From the NCBI GenBank assembly GCA_009787675.1, contig WQSU01000016.1:1-16892 (forward strand): 16,892 bases of DNA. Reading direction: 5' to 3'. How positions within the stretch are numbered: the first letter of the stretch is position 1; each line of letters begins with the position of its first letter. A program made the position numbers and the translations under genes. Under the pieces are notes generated by a model. The model ran no database searches and was not told the DNA's origin. It saw nothing but the letters and a program-made list of their open reading frames with translations. Source of the DNA: Lentimicrobiaceae bacterium (lineage in GTDB: Bacteria; Bacteroidota; Bacteroidia; Bacteroidales; WCHB1-69). Positions 7,146-14,402 of this stretch are shown here, in pieces.

Positions 7146-7988
7146 ATGGCTAAGAAAAAAGTAACTGAAAATCAACCAACTGTGGAGTATAATGAAAACA
7201 TTACTCATCTTCCCGAAAACATCCCTCAAGAAGGTGTTGAAGAGATTACCATAGCGAAAAAACTTCTTTCATTATACAATTTACAGCAAATTTGTTCCCA
7301 AATTGATAAAATTCGCGTTGTGAGAGGCGAACTTCCCCACGAAGTGCGCGATTTGGAAGATGCTTTGGAAGGGATGCGCACACGTATTGAAAAACACAAA
7401 GAGGAGTTGGACGAACTGAAACAGAAAGTAGTAGCGCAAGACGCAAAAATGAAAGAAGCCAATGGATTGATTAAGCGTTATGAGGAACAACAAAATAATG
7501 TGCGTAATAATCGTGAATATGAATCACTTACAAAAGAAATTGAATATCAAAAATTAGAGATTCAGGTAGCGGAAAAACACAAAAGCAAATTTAATACGGA
7601 TATTGTTACAAAGAATGAAGATATTGCAGAATTTGAAGAGAAACGTAAAGAAATTGAAGAGATTTTAGTACAAAAGAAAAATGAACTTACCGATATTATT
7701 GCCGAAACCGAAAAAGAGGAACAAGAGCTGATCCAAAAAGCTGAAAGCCTAAAAAAGAATGTGGATTATCGTTTATTGAACGCATTTGAACGCATTCGCA
7801 ACAACGCCCGTAATGGTTTGGCAATTGTATTGATTGAACGCGATGCTTGTGGGGGCTGCTTCAGTACAATTCCACCACAACGCCAATTGGATATTCATTT
7901 ACATAAGAAAATTATTGTGTGTGAAGCTTGCGGTAGAATATTCATTGACAAACAGTTGGTAGAAAGTCAAATTGCTTTAAAAGCCTAA
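7146..7988 (+). CDS. Coiled-coil C4-type zinc-ribbon protein (zf-RING_7 / CdsZ-like)
   Basis: The 280-aa protein has a long charged coiled coil at about 60-220 (rich in K, E and Q with no prolines over most of its length) and a C-terminal zinc ribbon with C235-G-G-C238 and C259-E-A-C262. The ribbon pattern, with IPPQRQLDIH between the two Cys pairs, is that of the family annotated as C4-type zinc ribbon (PF02591), which includes chlamydial CdsZ. Relatives are usually about 240-260 aa; here a poorly ordered N-terminal extension of about 35 residues is added. No enzyme activity is expected; nucleic-acid or protein binding is likely. It sits 30 nt after the NIF3 gene and 12 nt before the TSUP transporter, in one operon-like run. 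Confidence 0.9.
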   Translation: MAKKKVTENQPTVEYNENITHLPENIPQEGVEEITIAKKLLSLYNLQQICSQIDKIRVVRGELPHEVRDLEDALEGMRTRIEKHKEELDELKQKVVAQDAKMKEANGLIKRYEEQQNNVRNNREYESLTKEIEYQKLEIQVAEKHKSKFNTDIVTKNEDIAEFEEKRKEIEEILVQKKNELTDIIAETEKEEQELIQKAESLKKNVDYRLLNAFERIRNNARNGLAIVLIERDACGGCFSTIPPQRQLDIHLHKKIIVCEACGRIFIDKQLVESQIALKA

Positions 7989-8000
7989 AATATGATATAG

Positions 8001-8780
8001 ATGGAACTAACATGGATTTCCATCATTATTTTGATCTGCTCCGGAATTATTGTCGGCTTTATTAATACACTTGCCGGCGGTGGTACCGTGATTTCTTTGT
8101 CAGTTTTTATGTTTTTTGGACTGCCACCTTTGATTGCCAACGGAACGAATCGCATTGCCATTGCATTCCAGAATATTACGGCGGTTGCCTATTTCCAGAA
8201 AAATAAGTTTATAGATTGGCGAAAGGTACTGCAATTAGTCGTCCCCCTCATTTTGGGCAGCCTTACCGGCGCAGCCATTGCCGGTTTCATTTCAAACAGA
8301 TTGTTTCAATACATTTTTGCCGGAATGGTGATTCTATTTGGAATCTCAATGCTCATCAATCCCAACAGGTATCTTCACGAAAAACCCGATTTGGTGAATC
8401 GTAAAGTATCCCCGATACAACACCTAATGTTCTTTTTGTTGGGCGTTTACGGCGGTTTTGTACATGTAGGCATCGGCTACCTGCTCCTCGCAGTCCTTGT
8501 ATTGGTTAATGGTTACGATTTGCTAAAAGCCAATGTGTTAAAAAATGTTTTTGTGTTGTGTTACATTCCGTTTTCATTGTTTATTTACGCTTTACAAGGC
8601 AATGTTTGTTGGAGTTTTGGGCTGGTTCATGCCATTGGAAATGTCATTGGCGCTTGGTTAGCAGCTCGCTTGGCAATAAAAAAAGGCGCCCCGTTTATCC
8701 GTTATATTGTGCTCATCTTAATCGTGATTGTAATTCTGCAACTGATAGGAGTTATTACACCAAAATCGTTTAAAATATAA
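8001..8780 (+). CDS. TSUP (TauE/SafE) family membrane transporter
   Basis: The 259-aa protein is almost entirely hydrophobic with about eight membrane segments. The N-terminal repeat carries the family motif GFINTLAGGGTVISLSVF, followed by GLPPLIANGTNRIA, and the C-terminal repeat has GVYGGFVHVGIGYLLLAVL and LKANVLKNVFVLCYIP, corresponding to the two halves of TSUP proteins. Members move sulfite, sulfonates, sulfolactate, sulfoacetate or other organic anions across the inner membrane; the substrate cannot be read from the sequence. No sulfur-metabolism gene is in view. ATG at 8001 lies 12 nt after the preceding stop, so it probably belongs to the folD-nif3-zinc ribbon operon as its last gene. 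Confidence 0.9.
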   Translation: MELTWISIIILICSGIIVGFINTLAGGGTVISLSVFMFFGLPPLIANGTNRIAIAFQNITAVAYFQKNKFIDWRKVLQLVVPLILGSLTGAAIAGFISNRLFQYIFAGMVILFGISMLINPNRYLHEKPDLVNRKVSPIQHLMFFLLGVYGGFVHVGIGYLLLAVLVLVNGYDLLKANVLKNVFVLCYIPFSLFIYALQGNVCWSFGLVHAIGNVIGAWLAARLAIKKGAPFIRYIVLILIVIVILQLIGVITPKSFKI

Positions 8781-8966
8781 GGTTGTTTTATATATATACT
8801 TTTTGACTAACTCTTTATCCATGCTCCCAAAATAAACTTATTACATTTTTCAGTCAACTCTTTGATATTCATTTTTAAAAAAACACTCTTAAAGAAATTA
8901 TTTTACCCTAAAAATATAAATGTTCCAAAATTTAACATTTTTTTTATTTAAAACAAGTGCTTTTGC

Positions 8967-9455
8967 TTAATATTTTTGTTTTATTGTACTACGTGCCCAA
9001 AGCTCAAACGGACTTTTATCTTCATGTATCTTTATTTGTATAGTTTCTAAATGACGTCGGCTATTAGAAAGTTTTATTTCTTTGTAAATAAAAGCATCAT
9101 CAAAGCCTGCATTTTTGGCTTGATGTTTGCCAGCGGCAAAGACTAATCTTTTAAGTCGAGCCCAGTAAATGGCACCTAAACACATAGGGCAAGGCTCGCA
9201 ACTCGAATAGAGAGTACATCCTTCTAATTTATAATCATCAAGCACACGACACGCCTCTCTAATTGCCGATATTTCTGCATGGGCGGTGGGATCATTAATA
9301 GTAGTAACTATGTTTGTGCCTGTGGCAATAATTACATCATTCATTGTGATAATTGCAGCAAAAGGACCGCCTTTACCTGAAAGCACATTCTCTTCCGCTA
9401 AAGTGATAGTTTTTTGTAGAAACAATGTGTCTACATTATTTATTGTATTTTTCAT
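8967..9455 (-). CDS. guaD: Guanine deaminase (CDA superfamily)
   Basis: The 162-aa protein closely follows the small bacterial guanine deaminase pattern (B. subtilis GuaD type): GGPFAAII near 29, NDPTAHAEISAIREAC with zinc ligand H59 and catalytic E61, SCEPCPMCLGAIYWARLK with zinc ligands C89 and C92, and the C-terminal GFDDAFIYKEI and SPFELWAR that separate GuaD from TadA. The enzyme hydrolyses guanine to xanthine plus ammonia in purine salvage. An in-frame ATG exists 18 codons upstream (9509), but a clear promoter (-33 TTG and -7 TATTTTTG) lies between the two, so transcription would start after it; the extension also lacks family resemblance. I therefore choose ATG 9455. The gene is divergent from the radical SAM gene and convergent with the TSUP gene. 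Confidence 0.93.
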   Translation of the reverse strand: MKNTINNVDTLFLQKTITLAEENVLSGKGGPFAAIITMNDVIIATGTNIVTTINDPTAHAEISAIREACRVLDDYKLEGCTLYSSCEPCPMCLGAIYWARLKRLVFAAGKHQAKNAGFDDAFIYKEIKLSNSRRHLETIQIKIHEDKSPFELWARSTIKQKY

Positions 9456-9471
9456 AAGACGGATTGAAGTG

Positions 9472-9502
9472 CAAAAATACTCAAATTTATTTGTTCGCAA
9501 AA
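9472..9502 (-). promoter_or_regulatory. Bacteroidota-type promoter for guaD
   Basis: On the minus strand TTTTG (9502-9498) is followed after 18 nt by TATTTTTG (9479-9472), an exact TAnnTTTG. The chosen guaD ATG is 16 nt downstream. This site lies inside the longer open frame and decides the start. Confidence 0.65.
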
Positions 9503-9617
9503 TATGCATTTTTGCACAAATAATTTATAAACATCCATTGATTATCAGCATAAATTTAGGAATTTTTTTTAAAACCTTACGAGTTCATAGTATGAAATTG
9601 TATGCATTTTTTATGCA
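9503..9617. promoter_or_regulatory. Pair of TATGCATTTTT motifs in the guaD / radical SAM divergent interval
   Basis: TATGCATTTTTGCA at 9503-9516 and TATGCATTTTTTATGCA at 9601-9617 share an 11-bp identity, and each has the form TGCA-N4/7-TGCA. The first abuts the guaD -33 element and the second lies 40 bp before the radical SAM start. They could be operator sites, but in DNA this AT-rich chance is possible. Confidence 0.25.
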
Positions 9618-9657
9618 ATAAATAAAAATAAACCTTTTTTTGCCGATTCAATAATCT

Positions 9658-10659
9658 ATGAAAAAATACTACACCATCCCCATTTTTATTCCTGAAAAAG
9701 CTTGTCCTTTCAGATGTATTTATTGTAATCAATATACGATTGCAAATAAGATGCAATTGCCATCAAACGAGGAGATAAAAAAGACTATTGAAAAATATCT
9801 AAACACTTTTCCGGCAAACGGAGTTAAAAAACTTGGCTTTTTCGGGGGCAGTTTCACAGGAATGAGCATAGTGGAACAAAATCAATACCTCAATATCGTT
9901 TTACCTTATCTTGAGTCGGGGCAAATAGAATCGCTGATGCTTTCCACACGTCCCGACTATATTTCGGAGGAAATACTAGAGAATTTAAAGAGATACAAGG
10001 TCGAAACGATTGAACTTGGTGTGCAATCGTTAGATGATGAGGTGCTTGCTAAATCAGGACGCGGGCACAATGTTGACGATGTGAAAAATGCCGCTGCCCT
10101 AATTTTGAAAAAAGGATTCAAATTGGGTTTGCAAATGATGATTGGATTGCCCGAAGACAGTTTTGAAAAAACGCTGAAAACAGCACAAGGAATCATTGAT
10201 ATGGGGGCACATTATACACGTGTCTATCCAACGCTTGTCATTAAAGATACTCCGCTTGAAATTATCTACAATTCAGGAAAATATACCCCACTTTCTTTGG
10301 AGGAAGCCGTAGAATGGTGCAAACATCTGATGAAACTTTTTACTGAAAACAAGGTAACTATTTTAAGAATGGGCTTGCATCCCTCCGAAGGATTGATTAC
10401 GGGAGACAGCTTGGTGGCAGGACCTTTCCATGTTTCATTCAAAGAATTGGTGTTAAGCGCTTTGTGGAAAGATATTTTGGAAGATAAACTTAAAGACAAA
10501 AAAGGTGAAAAACTAACGATTGAAGTAGCTTCAAAAGCAATCAATGCTGCAACGGGCTACCAATCCGTGAACAAAAACCATTTGCTGAGAAGATTTAGTT
10601 CCGTTGTTTTCAAGATTAATAATAATCTTATTGATAATGAATTAAATATTTATTTATAG
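9658..10659 (+). CDS. Radical SAM protein, short Elp3-like type
   Basis: The 333-aa protein has the radical SAM cluster motif C16-PFR-C20-IY-C23 directly at the N-terminus, the SAM-contacting GGSFTG at 63-68, TRPDYI near 97, and ELGVQSLDDEVLAKSGRGHN, which is the Elp3/coproporphyrinogen-oxidase-like arrangement for residues after the fourth strand; GLQMMIGLPED follows. It lacks the acetyltransferase domain of true Elp3 and the TRAM domain of methylthiotransferases. The protein ends in a helical region of about 100 residues (HPSEGLITGDSLVAGPFH onwards) that I cannot assign. Related short proteins are often annotated only as 'radical SAM protein'; the substrate is unknown. It probably reduces SAM with a [4Fe-4S] cluster in the cytoplasm. 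The DMT transporter follows after 26 nt but has its own -7-like element. Confidence 0.88.
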   Translation: MKKYYTIPIFIPEKACPFRCIYCNQYTIANKMQLPSNEEIKKTIEKYLNTFPANGVKKLGFFGGSFTGMSIVEQNQYLNIVLPYLESGQIESLMLSTRPDYISEEILENLKRYKVETIELGVQSLDDEVLAKSGRGHNVDDVKNAAALILKKGFKLGLQMMIGLPEDSFEKTLKTAQGIIDMGAHYTRVYPTLVIKDTPLEIIYNSGKYTPLSLEEAVEWCKHLMKLFTENKVTILRMGLHPSEGLITGDSLVAGPFHVSFKELVLSALWKDILEDKLKDKKGEKLTIEVASKAINAATGYQSVNKNHLLRRFSSVVFKINNNLIDNELNIYL

Positions 10660-10673
10660 CATTAATAAAACTA

Positions 10674-10681
10674 TACTTTTG
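10674..10681 (+). promoter_or_regulatory. Candidate -7 element before the DMT transporter
   Basis: TACTTTTG fits TAnnTTTG and is followed by CCGC, as at the folD and PiT promoters. The GTG start is only 4 nt downstream, which would make the transcript leaderless; TTG at 10701 would lie 19 nt downstream. No clear -33 TTG is seen. Confidence 0.45.
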
Positions 10682-10685
10682 CCGC

Positions 10686-11588
10686 GTGAAACATAAATCA
10701 TTGATTTACTACATATACCTCCTCATATCCATGTTTTTATGGGGAGGCTCTTTTGTGCTTACCAAGCACCTGCAATTAGACTTTAATTCCATCACCATTA
10801 TTTTTATGCGTTGCGTTATCGCTTCGCTCTTTTTTGCAGTTTTTTGCGTGATTGTCTATAAAAAAGCGTTCATTATTGCTAAAAAAGATCTCAAATTTTT
10901 CATTGGATTGGCGTTTTTTGAACCATTTATCTATTTTTTGTTTGAAACCTACAGTTTGCAATTCTGCGATGCTTCTGTAGTTTCCGTAATTATAGCTACT
11001 ATTCCACTGTTTGTGGCATTGATGGCGGTTTTCATCTTTAAAGAAAAATTAAACGGGCTCAATTTTTTCGGCATCATGTTGTCCATTTCCGGAATTGTCA
11101 TTATGTTGTTGCCCAGTTTTGGTCATGCCGACTTTAGACTGTTGGGTGTTTTTTTAGCATTCGGCGCTGTTTTTTCAACCATAGGGTATAATTATTTCCT
11201 TAGAAAAATCCCTACTACCTATAGTCCTATTGTAGTGATTACATGGCAAAACATTTTAGGTTTGATCGCCTATTTACCTTTAGTTTTTATTGTGAATGAC
11301 AGAGAAACGATCACCTTTCAATACCATGCTTTAGGAGATATTACGAATTTAAGTTTTCTGCTCATTCTTTCCATTTTTTGCTCCTCTATCGCCTTTATTC
11401 TTTACATTGGCTCCATGCGTATATTGGGCTTGGCCCGCACCAACATCTTTGTAAACCTTATTCCGGTAATGACCGTTATTATTGCATTTTATGTATTAAA
11501 CGAAGCCATAACACTGCCGAAAGTAGTAGGCATTATTATGGCAATTTCCGGCGTGTTTTTAGTGCAATATAAACGCAATTCCCTCTAA
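10686..11588 (+). CDS. EamA/DMT superfamily permease
   Basis: The 300-aa protein has ten hydrophobic helices arranged as two EamA repeats, at about 8-145 and 155-295. Typical features are SMFLWGGSFVLTKHL in helix 1, ETYSLQFCDASVVSVI in the middle of repeat 1, IFKEKLNGLNFFGIMLSISGIVIM at its end, and the matching LARTNIFVNLIPVMTVIIAFYVLNEAI with IMAISGVFLV in repeat 2. DMT carriers export metabolites or amino acids or take up nucleotide sugars; the substrate is not readable. The start is uncertain: GTG 10686 gives the complete first helix but lies 4 nt after a -7 element, while TTG 10701 (codon 6) would also keep the helix. It converges on lptD with a tandem repeat between. Confidence 0.88.
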   Translation: MKHKSLIYYIYLLISMFLWGGSFVLTKHLQLDFNSITIIFMRCVIASLFFAVFCVIVYKKAFIIAKKDLKFFIGLAFFEPFIYFLFETYSLQFCDASVVSVIIATIPLFVALMAVFIFKEKLNGLNFFGIMLSISGIVIMLLPSFGHADFRLLGVFLAFGAVFSTIGYNYFLRKIPTTYSPIVVITWQNILGLIAYLPLVFIVNDRETITFQYHALGDITNLSFLLILSIFCSSIAFILYIGSMRILGLARTNIFVNLIPVMTVIIAFYVLNEAITLPKVVGIIMAISGVFLVQYKRNSL

Positions 11589-11596
11589 ATTATATC

Positions 11597-11650
11597 CCTC
11601 TCATTCCTCACCTCTCACCTCTCATTCCTCACCTCTCATTCCTCACCTCT
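11597..11650. repeat. 14-bp tandem repeat between DMT gene and lptD
   Basis: The unit CCTCTCATTCCTCA occurs perfectly at 11597-11610, 11618-11631 and 11632-11645. A half unit (CCTCTCA, 11611-11617) lies between the first two and a partial unit (CCTCT) follows the last. The tract is pyrimidine-rich on the plus strand and its last two bases are already part of the lptD stop codon. Confidence 0.85.
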
Positions 11651-14303
11651 AATAATTATCCCAAAAATCCCTCCGCATTTCATATTTCAAATCCTGTAGA
11701 ACAGAAGCCTTTACATTAATTTTAAAATTCCATCCTCTTCTATCGCCGAAAGGCACCCATCCCAATTTCATTTCCCAACAGTGTAAATCGCGATAAATAT
11801 TAATTTCAGTGAAGGTGATCTTTTTTTCTTGAATACTATATCCTGTTCTCACATCAATCTTCCATTTTCTTGTAATACTCACATCTGCAGCGATATTAAC
11901 AGTTTGCGTAATTTTGCTATCATACTGTTTATTAGCTCCTAATATGTAAAAAGCTAAATTATCAAAAACATTATAATAAAATGAATAATTAAGGGTAATA
12001 TTCCAGGGATTATTAAAATCGGGACGCATGGTAGATATTCCCTGCGTATGGTCAGGAAAAAGTCCAACCGCATCATTAACAGTATTTTCATTCTTTTTCT
12101 TGCCTTTAAAAAAATCTCGATTCAGTCGCCAATTTAAACCAATATTCAAATTTGATTCAGATAAGCGCATTGCCCGATGATTCACTTTGGCTTCTGTTTG
12201 GTGCACGCGTCTTCCATTTTTGTTAATGATATAAGGATCGAAAGCCAGTCCAAATGTAATATCTAAAAAAGAGAATAGCGAGGTACGTCCTGATATGGAA
12301 AGCGGGCGCCAATTAAGCGAATCGGCAGCAAAATCATAGCCACATGAAATTGCCAAATTATCAAAAATTGAAATTTTTCGGGTGCCTGTGATCGTATCTT
12401 TTTTCGACCTTACTTTAAGTTCAATATTATTATTGAGCGTAAAACTGGTAATGGCTTGCATTCTTGGCAAAGCGCCTCCGTACATAGCGCCTTCGAAGTA
12501 GGAATACTCTTCCTTTTCTCCTGTAAGTGTATTAAAATAAGTGCCGTATGTATTGTTACTTAAATTAGGTCGAAATGTAAAATTTAAATCAGGTGTCATC
12601 ACGTGCCGAATGGCAGCCACCCCTTTTTTTCTGTAATAGGTAGCATAAATCTTAGTAGTTAACGATGTAGAAAGATTCAGATCGTGTAAAGCCCAAAAAC
12701 CACGCTGGAAGACATAATTAACCTGTTTTCTTGGAGTAGTATCGTTTAGCATAATGATACCAAACTCCTGCTCCTGACGTTGCAAATACCATTTTTCATC
12801 CAGCGAAACATTGGTATTCCAATTAAATTTCCCCATTTTGATGGGAATTTGTAAAGGAATTCTGTGTTTTATTCCGATTTGCGTTTTCTGCCACGTTTCA
12901 GGTTTAAAAAAAAGCGAGTCGATAGTATTTATCTGGTTCGTCATCTGAGATTCCCATCTTAAAGAAATATTATCATACCATTTCAATTTACCCGCTTTAA
13001 ACTTTTTTCGGAAAGGATAGAATTGAACCACAGACATATTGAGAGACGGTAACGTAAGATTAACATCTTTTCTTGAGGTATTTTGAGAATAAGTAACAGC
13101 AGCGTCAAAATTGAAAACACCTTTAATGTTGCTCGAAAAATTAACTGAAGAATTGAATTGGTTCGACAAATAGTCGGAAGTAGAGGAAAGATTGTTGTTA
13201 TTAAAGGTTTGGCTAATTACATTAACGTGTGCATTAAAACGGGTGGTAGGGTGCGATTTAGAATCTTGATTGTGTTTCCAATACACCCGATAATCTTCCT
13301 TATGATTTCGAGGGGGTATTTCTCCTTCAAAAGTTTGCGAAAAAGTCAGTTCAACTGTGCCATTGCATTTGTATCTAAAAACATAGTTTGCTTTTGCTTT
13401 TGCCGCCCAACTGCCTCGTGTGTATATGTCGCCCGATAACTGTAAATCAAAATTATCGTTAATACCAAAATAGTATCCAAAGTCTTGAAAATAGAACCCT
13501 CTATTTCCTGATGATCCAAAATGAGGTAAAACAATTCCCGAAGAACGCTCCTTTTGAATAGGAACGTAGGTAAAAGGAAGCGCCAACGGCGAAGGAATAT
13601 TTCCAAAACTTAAATACGCCGGTCCTGTTACAATTTTTTCATCCTGAATTACTTTTCCTTTGTTAAAACGTATTTGAAAATGAGGATGTTCTAAATTGCA
13701 CGTAGTATATTGTCCCCCTTTTATATAAGAAGTTTTATCCTCTACATATTTTACGTAGTGCCCATGTATATAGCCTTCTCCTTCATTTGTAATTACTTTG
13801 GTAACTTTTCCTTTTTTTGTTTTAAAATTGTAGATAATCTCTTGAGAACAAAACTCACTGTCAGCTTGTTTAAAAACGGGAGGTTCATGAATATGCCCGC
13901 AACTGTCTGCTACTCCCGATGCATACAACTCGCTGTTTACAAATCCAAACTCCATAAAACCTGCTGTCAATTCAATATCTTCATAATAGGTCTTCGCATC
14001 TGTAAACAAAAAGATTTTTTTATTTATCAAGTTGATAATAATGGAATCTTGACTAATATATTTCACCGAAGCCTCAATGGCGTTGGGTGATAATTTCTTT
14101 GAAGAAACGCTCAATAGGGTATCCAAAGCAAGAGAATCCTGCGCCATGAGCAACGTATCTCCTGCTGTTCTCAAAGAGTCTAAAGGAACCAAAACAGAAT
14201 CTTTTGAGAAAAAAAATGTATCGCTTTCCCTTTGCATTTCATCAACTTGTCCATATAAATTATTGAAAATAAAAAACATACTGAACAAAAAAAAGATGTT
14301 CAT
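11649..14303 (-). CDS. lptD: LPS-assembly outer-membrane protein LptD, Bacteroidota type
   Basis: The mature protein is an outer-membrane beta-barrel that inserts lipopolysaccharide into the outer leaflet with LptE. From ATG 14303 it has 884 aa: signal peptide MNIFFLFSMFFIFNNLYGQ, a low-complexity Ser/Asp/Leu linker, an LptA/OstA-like beta-jellyroll at about 75-235 (KIFLFTDAKTYYEDIELTAGF, GEGYIHGHYVKY), then IPSPLALPFTYVP and GIVLPHFGSSGNRGFYFQDFG, a hallmark of the junction to the barrel, and about 600 residues of alternating beta strands ending in MRRDFWDNY. A longer frame begins at 14408, but its 35 extra residues would put a charged segment before the signal peptide and overlap the promoter of the divergent amidase. 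Length is normal for the phylum. LptE and the Lpt ABC genes are not in the window. Confidence 0.9.
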   Translation of the reverse strand: MNIFFLFSMFFIFNNLYGQVDEMQRESDTFFFSKDSVLVPLDSLRTAGDTLLMAQDSLALDTLLSVSSKKLSPNAIEASVKYISQDSIIINLINKKIFLFTDAKTYYEDIELTAGFMEFGFVNSELYASGVADSCGHIHEPPVFKQADSEFCSQEIIYNFKTKKGKVTKVITNEGEGYIHGHYVKYVEDKTSYIKGGQYTTCNLEHPHFQIRFNKGKVIQDEKIVTGPAYLSFGNIPSPLALPFTYVPIQKERSSGIVLPHFGSSGNRGFYFQDFGYYFGINDNFDLQLSGDIYTRGSWAAKAKANYVFRYKCNGTVELTFSQTFEGEIPPRNHKEDYRVYWKHNQDSKSHPTTRFNAHVNVISQTFNNNNLSSTSDYLSNQFNSSVNFSSNIKGVFNFDAAVTYSQNTSRKDVNLTLPSLNMSVVQFYPFRKKFKAGKLKWYDNISLRWESQMTNQINTIDSLFFKPETWQKTQIGIKHRIPLQIPIKMGKFNWNTNVSLDEKWYLQRQEQEFGIIMLNDTTPRKQVNYVFQRGFWALHDLNLSTSLTTKIYATYYRKKGVAAIRHVMTPDLNFTFRPNLSNNTYGTYFNTLTGEKEEYSYFEGAMYGGALPRMQAITSFTLNNNIELKVRSKKDTITGTRKISIFDNLAISCGYDFAADSLNWRPLSISGRTSLFSFLDITFGLAFDPYIINKNGRRVHQTEAKVNHRAMRLSESNLNIGLNWRLNRDFFKGKKKNENTVNDAVGLFPDHTQGISTMRPDFNNPWNITLNYSFYYNVFDNLAFYILGANKQYDSKITQTVNIAADVSITRKWKIDVRTGYSIQEKKITFTEINIYRDLHCWEMKLGWVPFGDRRGWNFKINVKASVLQDLKYEMRRDFWDNY

Positions 14304-14375
14304 ACGGAAAAGATATAAACAATGGTGTACGTATATTTTTTTCTTCAAGGCAGATTCAGTATGGTCAAAGTTTGT

Positions 14376-14383
14376 TATTTTTG
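14376..14383 (+). promoter_or_regulatory. Bacteroidota -7 element for the amidase gene
   Basis: TATTTTTG is an exact TAnnTTTG. It ends 19 nt before ATG 14403, the same distance as at folD. A -33 TTG at proper spacing is not evident. Confidence 0.5.
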
Positions 14384-14402
14384 TGTTTGTTCTTAAATAA
14401 GT

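Noticed and set aside
8800..8865. Near repeat TTTTTGACTAACTCTTT / TTTTTCAGTCAACTCTTT between the TSUP gene and guaD
   Set aside because: Imperfect and in very AT-rich DNA; the 6-bp inverted match TTGACT/AGTCAA has a 43-nt loop and is not a convincing terminator.
11597..11650. CRISPR array
   Set aside because: Units are 14 bp and directly adjacent with no unique spacers; no cas genes.
13710..14090. Antisense frame of 126 codons opposite lptD
   Set aside because: It is a shadow of the beta-strand coding of lptD, with no domain or start signal.
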